A stretch of 24,007 nucleotides of DNA, taken from an uncultured Succinatimonas sp. Its GTDB lineage: Bacteria; Pseudomonadota; Gammaproteobacteria; Enterobacterales; Succinivibrionaceae. The stretch lies in contig NZ_CAJKVK010000025.1 of NCBI RefSeq assembly GCF_905203285.1, forward strand, positions 1 to 24,007, given 5' to 3'. How positions within the stretch are numbered: the first letter of the stretch is position 1; every line of letters starts with the position of its first letter. A model generated the notes under the pieces. The model was given only the letters and a program-made list of their open reading frames with translations, made no database searches and had not been told where the DNA came from. This document shows positions 7,156-15,052 of the stretch, piece after piece. The position numbers and the translations under genes were made by a program.

Positions 7156-8241
7156 TTAAATATGCTTACTGTGCCAAACCATATCTGGATTTTTAGTTAT
7201 TGTATAAATGGCTTCACAAACTTCGACGGTTGCTTTTCCCGCGTATCCGTCAGCACATAACGGTTCAATACCTAAAATTGCGTTGACGAAATTTTCGATA
7301 TGCCGTTGATGGAAATAGATCATGCTGTCAACGCTGTTGAAAAAGTCACTGTCCTCTTTAATTAATTGTTCAAGCGGGGTTTTATCATTCGGAATATGCC
7401 ATAGATCGGTAACCGGGGGCTCTTCGATTTCCGACATCCCGGCAATGAACATTTGTCCGCCGTCAGTTTGTACGCCAACCGACGCTCCGTTGCTGCCGAA
7501 AATATGTACTTTGCCGTACAAGGCAGGATTTTGGCTGTTGCTTGCAAGTAAAGTGGCAAGACCGCCGTTTTTATATTTAATAATGGCGACAGCGCTGTCT
7601 TCTACTTCAATATACGGATGATTGAAATTAGCGCTTAATCCGTAAATTGATTCGATTTGACCCATATACCAATTGACCAAATCAATTTGATGGGAAGCCT
7701 GTGTCATTAGAACACCGCCGCCTTCACCTTTCCAGGTACCGCGCCAGGGATCGCTTTTGTAATATTCTTCAGATCGCCAGCCTAGCATGGTGACCTCAGC
7801 AAGAATAGGTTTGCCGATTTTTCCGGAATCGATGATATCTCTGATACGTTTGCAGGGCAGATAGTTGCGCCTTTGAACCAATGTGCCTAATAGTACGTTA
7901 TTGTCTTTTGCCGCATTTATCATCGCGTCACATTCTGTAACGCTTGTTGCAAGCGGTTTTTCAACTAATACGTGACAATGAAGATTAGCGCATTTTATAG
8001 CAATTTCGGCATGGCTTGGATGCGGTGTACAGATAGTAACGGCATCTAAATGTTCTTTTTCAATCATTTCTTCAGGAGACAGATAACCGTTAATTTTGTA
8101 TGTTTCACAGAAATTTTGGAGCTTTGCTTCAGAATGATTACATGCAGCAACAAGGCGGCAGTTTAAGAGATTATTGATAGCTTTGGCGTGAAAATGGGCA
8201 ACTTTGCCGCATCCGATGATACCGATTTTTATAGGTCGCAT
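7156..8241 (-). CDS. Gfo/Idh/MocA-family NAD(P)-dependent oxidoreductase
   Basis: The 361-residue protein has an N-terminal Rossmann fold beginning KIGIIGCGKVA (residues 5-15, GxGxxA), the family Lys in VEKPLA (E94 K95 P96), and the second-domain motif GGGVLMTQASHQIDLVNW (174-191) with H184 and D187 as likely active-site residues. Family members oxidise a secondary hydroxyl of sugars, inositols or their derivatives using NAD(P). I place the start at the ATG at 8241 because GGAG lies 5 nt upstream and the fold begins immediately. The frame is open to a GTG at 8328, but that 29-residue extension has no homologous role and overlaps the predicted promoter. It is the first gene of a - strand operon with an isomerase and a GntR regulator. 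Substrate unknown. Confidence 0.92.
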   Translation of the reverse strand: MRPIKIGIIGCGKVAHFHAKAINNLLNCRLVAACNHSEAKLQNFCETYKINGYLSPEEMIEKEHLDAVTICTPHPSHAEIAIKCANLHCHVLVEKPLATSVTECDAMINAAKDNNVLLGTLVQRRNYLPCKRIRDIIDSGKIGKPILAEVTMLGWRSEEYYKSDPWRGTWKGEGGGVLMTQASHQIDLVNWYMGQIESIYGLSANFNHPYIEVEDSAVAIIKYKNGGLATLLASNSQNPALYGKVHIFGSNGASVGVQTDGGQMFIAGMSEIEEPPVTDLWHIPNDKTPLEQLIKEDSDFFNSVDSMIYFHQRHIENFVNAILGIEPLCADGYAGKATVEVCEAIYTITKNPDMVWHSKHI

Positions 8242-8286
8242 GAAAGCTCCGTTTAAAAGAAAATTACCGGTTGAATACATGATGAA

Positions 8287-8303
8287 ATTGTCATCTATAC
8301 AAT
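8287..8303. promoter_or_regulatory. Candidate operator: ATTGT-7-ACAAT inverted repeat
   Basis: ATTGT (8287-8291) and ACAAT (8299-8303) form an inverted repeat with a 7-nt spacer overlapping the predicted -10. A related TTGTCACAA lies at 8322-8330 over the -35. Spaced inverted repeats at such positions are what a dimeric FCD-type GntR regulator could bind. The gntR gene at the end of this operon is the obvious candidate; this is inference from position. Confidence 0.35.
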
Positions 8304-8328
8304 ATAGTTTTGCTAAGTTAGTTGTCAC
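8301..8328 (-). promoter_or_regulatory. Candidate promoter of the oxidoreductase-isomerase-gntR operon
   Basis: On the - strand GTGACA (8328-8323) and TATATT (8306-8301) are separated by 16 nt, about 60 nt before the GGAG-preceded ATG at 8241. Two TTGT/ACAA inverted repeats overlap its two hexamers, which fits a repressor-controlled promoter. The hexamers are not full consensus. Confidence 0.45.
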
Positions 8329-8472
8329 AAAATGCTTTAATATTTCCAGACTATTAAACTAGTTTATGCGACAGCATAGTAAGTAAAGCGGTTTAAAAAC
8401 AGGTAGAATAGTCCAAGTTACTGAATTCATTTACGAAGAAAGAGTAAAAACTAAAATCTTATTGGGTAAATC

Positions 8473-10146
8473 ATGGTTGATTTGACCAAATTGCCTCTTA
8501 GCGTTACTTCTTTTGAGCGCTTTGTTGCTAAGTCTAAAATCTATGTAGATAAAACAGATATTATTGCTTCAATAGCTAAGTATGATAATCCTTTATTCTT
8601 ATCAAGACCGCGCCGTTTTGGTAAATCAACATTAGTAAGCACCTTCCATGAGCTGTTTGCTAACGGTCTTGAAAAATTTCAGGGACTTAAAATCGTAACT
8701 GATGATTTATGGCATGATAAAACTTATAAAGTTATACATCTTGACTTTTCCGGAATAAAAAATGTTTCTGATGCGGCGTCATTTTTAAATAAGCTGTCAC
8801 AGCTTTTATTCTCAGCATTTAGTCTTGCAGATATAAATTCTACTTTAAATAAAGAAGATCCTATTTCGATGTTTAGAAATTCCGTACAAGTTATGGATAA
8901 CGGATCTCTAGTTTTGTTAATTGATGAATATGATGCTCCTCTTACGGAAGTAATGTCCGATAAGAATAATTTTGATTTAAAACAAGGAATTCTATCAGAG
9001 TTTTTTGCAACGGTAAAAATGTTGTCAAATAAGTTTCGATTTATTTTCATTACCGGAGTAACGCGTTTTTCTAATACTTCAATTTTTTCTGCCTTTAATA
9101 ATATTGAAGATATAAGTTTTGATTCAGATTACGGAGATGTCGTCGGGTATACGCAAGAAGAATTAGAGTTATATTTTCATGATTATCTGAATAATGCGGT
9201 AGAAGTTATTAATAACGATTTGGGAGAAATTAAATACACTTATGAATCGTTGCTTGATGATCTTAAATTAAATTATGACGGCTATTCATTTGATAAGCGC
9301 TGTAAGTATCATATATACAATCCATGGTCAATTTTAAACTTTTTAAAAAAGCCTCAGGACGGTTTTGAGCCTTATTGGATGACTACAGGAGGGGCAAAAC
9401 CTACATTACTTATCAATTACTTGGATACTTTTGTTAGTAAAAATATTCGAAAGAATGAACTTGTTGATTATTTAAATCTTGATTTTACTCAGGTTACCAG
9501 TATTGAAGAGTTATCTCCTAATATTACCAGTATTGTAGATTGCAATTTTCCGTTGTTTGCTGTTTTGTATCAAGCCGGTTACTTCACAATAAAAGACACC
9601 GGAAGCAATTATCTTGAAGTAGGACTGCCTAATCTTGAGGTTAAAAAAGCTTTTGCGGAAATTATTTTAAATAAATTAACTTCTAAATCTACGGCCCAAA
9701 TAAGTGCTTTTTATGGCAATAAAATTAAGAAAGCTTTAATTGAACATGATTTTTCGTCTTTAAAAGATGAGCTTAATAAGATATTGAATGAATTTTCTTA
9801 TGAAAGCGTCAGTTCTTTTAAAGAATATGCATTTAGGGACATATATAAAGTTATATTACAAATTATCGGGTACAACACCTATACGGAATATCAAACAGCA
9901 TTAGGTCGCAGCGATTTATGTTTTGAGGATGATAAAGATCTTTATATATGTGAGTTTAAAGTTATAAGAAAGGCGGATAAAGTTCAAAATAAAATTGACG
10001 AAGCCAAAGATCAGATAAGGGAAAAGAAGTACGCTTTAAGGATTACCGATAAAAAAGTGACGACTTTTGTAGTGATAATCGTTAATGAAAATAAGAGCGA
10101 AACAAGCGCTGCTTTTAGAGAGGTTGCGGCGATAGAAACAGTGTAA
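8473..10146 (+). CDS. AAA-ATPase-like protein with C-terminal PD-(D/E)XK nuclease-like domain
   Basis: The 557-residue protein opens with an AAA-ATPase-like domain (PF09820 type). A Walker A variant SRPRRFGKST lies at residues 44-53, Walker B LVLLIDEYDAP at about 146-156, and the family-typical FITGVTRFSNTSIFSAFNNI near 195. The C-terminal part carries the PD-(D/E)XK nuclease-like signature (PF08011, formerly DUF1703): GRSDLCFE with D481, then YICEFK with E494 and K496. Such proteins are abundant, often in many copies, in Bacteroidetes, Fusobacteria and other gut anaerobes. Their role is not established; defence or mobile-element links have been suggested only by resemblance. GGG about 7 nt before the ATG is a weak ribosome site. 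The gene stands alone, divergent from the oxidoreductase operon and convergent with the activase gene. No partner gene, transposase or repeat flanks it. Confidence 0.88.
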   Translation: MVDLTKLPLSVTSFERFVAKSKIYVDKTDIIASIAKYDNPLFLSRPRRFGKSTLVSTFHELFANGLEKFQGLKIVTDDLWHDKTYKVIHLDFSGIKNVSDAASFLNKLSQLLFSAFSLADINSTLNKEDPISMFRNSVQVMDNGSLVLLIDEYDAPLTEVMSDKNNFDLKQGILSEFFATVKMLSNKFRFIFITGVTRFSNTSIFSAFNNIEDISFDSDYGDVVGYTQEELELYFHDYLNNAVEVINNDLGEIKYTYESLLDDLKLNYDGYSFDKRCKYHIYNPWSILNFLKKPQDGFEPYWMTTGGAKPTLLINYLDTFVSKNIRKNELVDYLNLDFTQVTSIEELSPNITSIVDCNFPLFAVLYQAGYFTIKDTGSNYLEVGLPNLEVKKAFAEIILNKLTSKSTAQISAFYGNKIKKALIEHDFSSLKDELNKILNEFSYESVSSFKEYAFRDIYKVILQIIGYNTYTEYQTALGRSDLCFEDDKDLYICEFKVIRKADKVQNKIDEAKDQIREKKYALRITDKKVTTFVVIIVNENKSETSAAFREVAAIETV

Positions 10147-10161
10147 TGTATGAAAGTAAAC

Positions 10162-10191
10162 GACCTTACCGAAATTTTCTTCGGCAAGGTC
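10162..10191. terminator. Hairpin between convergent AAA-ATPase and activase genes
   Basis: A 12-bp stem with one A-C mismatch (GACCTTACCGAA and TTCGGCAAGGTC) and a 6-nt loop lies 15 nt after the ATPase stop and 10 nt before the activase stop. The trailing sequences are only moderately T-rich on either strand, so efficiency is uncertain, but the position suits a shared bidirectional terminator. Confidence 0.6.
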
Positions 10192-10201
10192 TTAACGATA
10201 G

Positions 10202-13200
10202 TTAAACTTTCTTGAAGTTTATCGTTTCTTTATTTACCGCTTCAATCTCTTTTGCTTGAGTCAAGAAGAGTTTTAAGCGATTGGAGACGTTTGATTGGGC
10301 GGTGCCGGCTTCAAAGTCGATGCTGCATAAGTTGGCGGTAGCGTATTTGTCGCGGACGGCGCGCATTACACCTTTGCCGGTTACGTGGTTTGGCAGGCAG
10401 GCAAAAGGTTGTACGCAGAGAACGTTATTTATGCCGTGTTCGATAAAGTCAACCATTTCTGCAGTCAAAAGCCATCCTTCACCGGCTTGCTGTCCGATGC
10501 TGACAAGACCTTCGATAGCCTGCTTATATTCATTAAACGGCGTTAAATTCTCAAAATGAGAATCGCTTAATGCTTTCATAATAATGTTGCGCATGCGGTT
10601 AAAGCGCGAGGATATGATCCAAGAGCCGAGAGCTTTAACGCGCGATCCTCTAAGATGGCGAGCTTGGTAGATGTTGTCGTTGAAACAGTAAAGCACGAAG
10701 CTTGAAATATCGCCTAAGACAGGTTCAGCGCCTTCATCAATGATCTTCTGCATCAGATCAAGATTTGCTTTGGGGTGATATTTAAGCAGAATTTCACCGA
10801 CGATACCGACACGGGGACGCTTTTCATCACGCAGCTTAATTGAAGCAAAGCGTTTGATAATAGCACGTACGGTCTTGGTGAATACATGTTTTTTCTTGCT
10901 CTTTACGGCAAGCAGACAATCATGAGTGCAGCTCTTTAGTGCGGCATCACTGTCACCTTTGTTGATTTCATAGGTTTTGCAGTAGAAGTAAAGCTTTTGA
11001 ATGAGATCGCCGTACAACACTGCACGCAGTAATTTGCTTAATCCTTTAAGACCGAGCTTTAAGCGTAATGCGTCAGAATCTATATTGGAGCTTGATAAGG
11101 TGACGATAGGTACACTCTTATATCCTAAGTCGTCAAGAGCCCATTTAAGCAGCGCCGGATAATTGGTGGCACGGCACGGTCCGCAGGTTTGCGACAATAA
11201 GAAGGCGGTGCTTCTGCTGTCAAGTTTTCCTGAGACCAAGGATTCAATTAATTGGCCGATAACGACAATTGCCGGATAGCAGGCATCGTTATTGACGTAC
11301 TTAAGACCAAGCTCAATAGCTTTATCCGATACTTCAGGCAACAGTTTGACTCGATAGCCTAAAGAGGCCAGAGCTTCCGTCAAAATCGGGAAATGAATAG
11401 GTGCCATTTGCGGAACGTAGAGAGTTCTCGGGAACGGCAGATTATTATTCATGAAATTGAAGTTTTGCAGTGACGGTTCGTTGTCTTCTTCAATTTCCGG
11501 CTCTTCAGGAGCATTGCCAACGGCGCATAAGAGAGACTTTAAGCGGATCTTGGCAGCACCTAGAGTATCGCCTTCATCAATCTTTAGCATCGTGTAGATG
11601 CGATCGTTCTTTTCAAGCTGTTTTTTAATTTGCTCTGAAGTAATGGCGTCAATTCCGCAGCCGAAGCTTACAAGCTGCACAAGCTCTGCGTGCGGATTTT
11701 CGATAACTACTTGGGCCGCACGATAAAGTCTTGAGTGGAAGGCCCATTGATTGATGACATCAAGCTTTACTTTACGGGTCGCCAAATGACAGATTGCATC
11801 TTCAGTGACGATAGCCGCCCCCATGGAGTCGATTAAAGCCGGAATACCGTGGTTGATGTGCGGATCGATATGATAAGGACGTCCTGCAAGAACTATAAGG
11901 GTTTGACCTTTTTTCTTCGCTTCATAGAAGATCTTTTCACCTTCTTGGCGCAGCTCGTTGCGATATTCGTCAAGAGTTTCGCGGGCTTTTCTTATTGCCT
12001 GCTTGATTTCATGACGCGGTATTTCCGGGAAGCACTCTAAAATAGCTTTTAATACCGTGCTGTCCTTGGTGAGATTTAAGAACGGCGTGAAGATTTTAAG
12101 TCCCGGGTATTGCTTAATGACGTTAAGGCGCAGCGCTTCAGGATAACCGGCAACTACCGGGCAGGCGTAGGTATCGACGCTTTCTTCAAATACTTTGCCT
12201 TCGCGCGGAATGCAGGGCAGGAAGATATTTTTAATGCCCAAAGAAGCAAGGTACACGACATGGCCGTGAGTAAGTTTAGCCGGATAACACAAGCTTTGGG
12301 ACGGAATCGTGAGATTGCCAAGCTCCGCAATTTGCTTAGAGCTTGCAGGAGATATCTCGACTTTGAATTTAAGTTCGGTAAATAAGCGGTGCCAATACGG
12401 ATAATGCTCGTAAATATTAAGCACGCGCGGAATTCCGATAACGCCGCGGACGGCTTTGTCATCAGAAAGAATCTCACGGGAGAAAAGTTTTTTAAGCTTC
12501 CAGTCGATAAAAGCGCTTTCTTTAACTTTATTGCCGCCGCGTTTTGCAAAGTCGCAGCGGTTGCCTTGAATCAGCTTCTGACCTGATTTAAAAGTATTCA
12601 TGGTCAAAAGGCAATGATTGTTGCAGCCTTTGCAGCGGAACTGTCTGGTGGTTACACCGTCAAGACTTAAAACTTCATCGGTAAGATTAAGCTCTTTGGT
12701 ATCGGCGTTGGTGCGATCTTTTGCCAAAAGTGCCGCGCCGAATGCGCCCATGAGTCCTGCAATATTGGGACGGATGACATTCTTGCCGACGAGCATTTCA
12801 AAAGCGCGCAAAATAGCGTCATTTAAGAAAGTACCGCCTTGTACGACGACATGATCGCCAAGCTCTGAAGGATCGTGAATGCGTAAAACTTTATATAAGG
12901 CGTTGCGGACGATGGAAAGGCACAAACCTGAGGCGATATCTTCAATTTTAACGTTGTCGCGCTGGGCCTGTTTTACTTTGGAGTTCATAAACACGGTACA
13001 GCGGGTGCCTAAATCACAAGGGGACTTAGATGATATTGCCTTGTTTACGAAGTCTTCAAGTTTTAAATTCAGCTGATTGGCAAATGTTTCGATAAAAGAG
13101 CCGCAGCCTGATGAACAAGCCTCGTTAAGCTGCATGCCTTTGATAACGCCGTTTTTGACTTTGATGCATTTCATGTCCTGACCGCCGATGTCAATGACAT

Positions 13201-14476
13201 AGGAGGTTTCAGGATCAAAAGCGTAGGCGGCTTTTTGATGGGACAGTGTTTCTACTTCACTAAATTGGGCATTTAATGCCGCTTTTGCCAAATCTGCGCC
13301 GTATCCTGTTGTGCAGATGGAACGGATTTTGGCTCCCTGCGGTAATTTTTTTAACAGATCTTTAATCTTGGGCAGCAGGCGCTTTAAAGGTTCGCCTTGG
13401 TTGTTGGCGTAAAAGCTGTCAACCATGCGGCAGTTTGAATCGATTAATACCGATTTAATGGTTGTAGAACCTAAATCAATTCCTAAGAAAAGATCGCCAG
13501 ACGCTTCGCTTAGCGGCAGCTCTTCAATTCTTTCTTTATCGTGTCTTTCTTTAAAGGCTTTAATCTCTTCTTCATTATTGAAAAGAGCCGGGAAAGGAAC
13601 GGTCTGAGTTTTAAAATCAGCCGTATTTAAATCGGTAATGATGTCAGCTAAATTGACGCTTTGCGGTTTTTCTTTTAAAAGAGGATCGTTGATTTCGTTG
13701 ATTAAAGCTAAAGCCGATCCTTTGGCTATGGCGTACTGAGAGTCTTCAACTTCAAGGAATTTGGTGTTTTTATCCGTAAGTTTATCTTTAAAAGATTCTT
13801 TTAGTTCGCTTAAGAAGGTAAGAGGTCCGCCTAAGAAGCAGACATTGCCGCTTATGGCGCGGCCGCAAGCAAGTCCGCCGATAGCCTGTTCACAGACGGC
13901 ATCAAATACTGATTTAGCAATATCTTCACGGCTTACGCCCTGATTTAACAGCGCAACCAGATCGGTTTTGGCAAATACGCCGCAGCGTGAGGCTATCGGA
14001 TAAATTTTCTGAGCTTTTTTGGCAAGTTCATTAACGCCTGCGGCATCAGTATTAAGCAGGGTTGCCATTTGATCGATAAAAGCTCCGGTACCGCCGGCAC
14101 AGGCTTCGTTCATGCGCAGCTCTACGCCGTTAGTCAGGAAAATGATTTTTCCGTCTTCACCGCCTAACTCTACAGCAGTGTCTGCAGGCTCCGGCAAAGA
14201 TTTTAAAAAAGCGGTAGCGGCAATAACTTCCTGGATAAATGTTACTTTAAGGTGCTGTGCAAGGTAGAGCGCTGAAGAGCCCGTCAGATTGATATAAACT
14301 GCGGTTAAATTGAATTTATCATTTAAAGATTTAAGACAATTCTGTAATACCGGAATAACAGCGCTTTGATGTCTAAGATAGTCTTTTGCGAGGACTTTTT
14401 TACTGTCATCTAACAGAACATATTTAACAGTTGTCGAACCAAGATCAATTCCTAAAAAGTAAGAGGTCTGTGCCAT
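10202..14476 (-). CDS. 2-hydroxyacyl-CoA dehydratase activase-like giant protein (tandem ASKHA, DUF2229, HgdB-like region)
   Basis: The 1424-residue protein contains two BadF/BadG/HgdC-type ASKHA ATPase domains in tandem. Domain 1 (about 5-270) has GIDLGSTTVK, ELGGEDGK, NEACAGGTG and SRCGVF. Domain 2 (about 325-590) has GIDLGSTTIK, DIGGQDMK, NEACSSGCG and TRCTVF. In HgdC the matching two Cys of each subunit hold one [4Fe-4S] cluster across a dimer, so here one chain could hold it alone. A CxxCxxxC cluster (FRCKGCNNHC, with another Cys in GNRCD) follows near 630-660, then a DUF2229 region (about 690-900) and a C-terminal region resembling dehydratase components (NNDACYPA, TCGPCRATNY). Known activases drive ATP-dependent electron transfer to radical dehydratases; this long form has no proven role. 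The length is normal for the family. No dehydratase alpha/beta genes lie nearby. The ATG at 14476 lacks a clear ribosome site. Confidence 0.87.
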   Translation of the reverse strand: MAQTSYFLGIDLGSTTVKYVLLDDSKKVLAKDYLRHQSAVIPVLQNCLKSLNDKFNLTAVYINLTGSSALYLAQHLKVTFIQEVIAATAFLKSLPEPADTAVELGGEDGKIIFLTNGVELRMNEACAGGTGAFIDQMATLLNTDAAGVNELAKKAQKIYPIASRCGVFAKTDLVALLNQGVSREDIAKSVFDAVCEQAIGGLACGRAISGNVCFLGGPLTFLSELKESFKDKLTDKNTKFLEVEDSQYAIAKGSALALINEINDPLLKEKPQSVNLADIITDLNTADFKTQTVPFPALFNNEEEIKAFKERHDKERIEELPLSEASGDLFLGIDLGSTTIKSVLIDSNCRMVDSFYANNQGEPLKRLLPKIKDLLKKLPQGAKIRSICTTGYGADLAKAALNAQFSEVETLSHQKAAYAFDPETSYVIDIGGQDMKCIKVKNGVIKGMQLNEACSSGCGSFIETFANQLNLKLEDFVNKAISSKSPCDLGTRCTVFMNSKVKQAQRDNVKIEDIASGLCLSIVRNALYKVLRIHDPSELGDHVVVQGGTFLNDAILRAFEMLVGKNVIRPNIAGLMGAFGAALLAKDRTNADTKELNLTDEVLSLDGVTTRQFRCKGCNNHCLLTMNTFKSGQKLIQGNRCDFAKRGGNKVKESAFIDWKLKKLFSREILSDDKAVRGVIGIPRVLNIYEHYPYWHRLFTELKFKVEISPASSKQIAELGNLTIPSQSLCYPAKLTHGHVVYLASLGIKNIFLPCIPREGKVFEESVDTYACPVVAGYPEALRLNVIKQYPGLKIFTPFLNLTKDSTVLKAILECFPEIPRHEIKQAIRKARETLDEYRNELRQEGEKIFYEAKKKGQTLIVLAGRPYHIDPHINHGIPALIDSMGAAIVTEDAICHLATRKVKLDVINQWAFHSRLYRAAQVVIENPHAELVQLVSFGCGIDAITSEQIKKQLEKNDRIYTMLKIDEGDTLGAAKIRLKSLLCAVGNAPEEPEIEEDNEPSLQNFNFMNNNLPFPRTLYVPQMAPIHFPILTEALASLGYRVKLLPEVSDKAIELGLKYVNNDACYPAIVVIGQLIESLVSGKLDSRSTAFLLSQTCGPCRATNYPALLKWALDDLGYKSVPIVTLSSSNIDSDALRLKLGLKGLSKLLRAVLYGDLIQKLYFYCKTYEINKGDSDAALKSCTHDCLLAVKSKKKHVFTKTVRAIIKRFASIKLRDEKRPRVGIVGEILLKYHPKANLDLMQKIIDEGAEPVLGDISSFVLYCFNDNIYQARHLRGSRVKALGSWIISSRFNRMRNIIMKALSDSHFENLTPFNEYKQAIEGLVSIGQQAGEGWLLTAEMVDFIEHGINNVLCVQPFACLPNHVTGKGVMRAVRDKYATANLCSIDFEAGTAQSNVSNRLKLFLTQAKEIEAVNKETINFKKV

Positions 14477-14628
14477 AGTTTTATTTTTATAAACCGAATT
14501 ATTGTTATTGGTTAATTTTTAAAAATTTTTCAAAAGATTAATTTAACTTAATTCTTCATTTTTTTCTTGTTTGTTTGTTAAAAAATTGTCACAACTCACA
14601 AAGAAGAATTTAATTAAAAGTTTACGAG

Positions 14629-14681
14629 CCTGTTTTTTGAAAAACAAAGATAATTTTTCTCAAAAAAATCATGAAAACAGG
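14629..14681. repeat. Nested inverted repeat in the activase upstream region
   Basis: The outer arms CCTGTTTT (14629-14636) and AAAACAGG (14674-14681) are perfect complements. Inside, 14633-14644 can instead pair with 14655-14667 through one bulged base, giving a 12-bp A/T-rich stem with a 10-nt loop. The two pairings share bases and compete. AT-richness makes part of this expected by chance. Confidence 0.4.
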
Positions 14682-14722
14682 TAATAATTTGAAATTTTGT
14701 AAAAAAAAATTAAAAATCAGGT

Positions 14723-14738
14723 ATAAATGCGCATTTAT
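14723..14738. repeat. Perfect 16-bp palindrome
   Basis: ATAAATGCGCATTTAT is its own reverse complement, with a GC core inside an AT-rich gap. It lies about 250 nt upstream of the activase start and could be a protein-binding site. No regulator is assigned. Confidence 0.45.
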
Positions 14739-14905
14739 TAAATATTTGCGCGTTATCACAAGTTTTGTGTAAAGATTTTTGTTTATTTGTGATTTTTTGA
14801 AAAAACTTGTTTTCTGTTACAGAACCATAGGTAAAAGCGGTATACATGTCGGGACGTTTTTAGTGCTTTTTTAGGTGGTGATTTGCATACTTTTTTTGAG
14901 GTGTC

Positions 14906-14931
14906 TTTAGACAATCTAAAACCCTTTTTAG
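14906..14931. repeat. Alternative hairpins TTTAGA/TCTAAA and CTAAAA/TTTTAG
   Basis: The central TCTAAAA (14915-14921) can pair with TTTAGA upstream (14906-14911, 3-nt loop) or with TTTTAG downstream (14926-14931, 4-nt loop), so the two hairpins exclude each other. Each is only 6 bp of mostly A-T pairs, so this may be coincidence. Confidence 0.25.
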
Positions 14932-15020
14932 GAAATTTTCGGTTGTTCGGTCTATTTTTTGATGTAATTCGTTAATTAATAATAGATTTATAGGCAGATT
15001 TTAGTAGTGTGAAGAAACTC

Positions 15021-15041
15021 CGGGATGCAAAAAGCATCCCG
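15021..15041 (-). terminator. galM terminator hairpin
   Basis: A perfect 8-bp stem (CGGGATGC and GCATCCCG) with a 5-nt loop lies 11 nt after the galM stop. On the - strand it is followed by GAGTTTCTTC, a weak T-tract. Confidence 0.7.
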
Positions 15042-15052
15042 AAGATAACGGA

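Larger units (their letters stand above)
14477..15052. other. 576-base AT-rich intergenic region upstream of the activase gene
   Basis: The gap lies between the galM stop and the activase start, both on the - strand, so it holds the galM terminator (15021-15041), the undetermined activase promoter and the activase leader. I see no convincing ORF on either strand. It holds several inverted repeats (14629-14681, 14723-14738, 14906-14931), long A and T runs, and a TTGTCACAA at 14586-14594 like the one before the oxidoreductase operon. No single promoter stands out because many hexamers fit weakly. Confidence 0.6.

Noticed and set aside
8242..8328. N-terminal extension of the Gfo/Idh/MocA gene to a GTG at 8328
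   Set aside because: It overlaps the predicted promoter and operator repeats and lacks a ribosome site; the ATG at 8241 has GGAG at good spacing and matches the family start.
10281..13943. Several 60-130-codon ORFs antisense to, or out of frame with, the giant activase gene
   Set aside because: They have no recognisable domains or ribosome sites and are explained by the codon structure of the real gene on the opposite strand.
14750..14800. TCACA and TGTGA segments considered as a CRP site
   Set aside because: The half-sites are in the wrong order or spacing for TGTGA-N6-TCACA.
15021..15041. Similarity between the galM terminator (GGATGC/GCATCC) and the terminator at 5402-5434, considered as a dispersed repeat family
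   Set aside because: Only the 6-bp core is shared and both are simple terminators; two copies are not enough to call a repeat.
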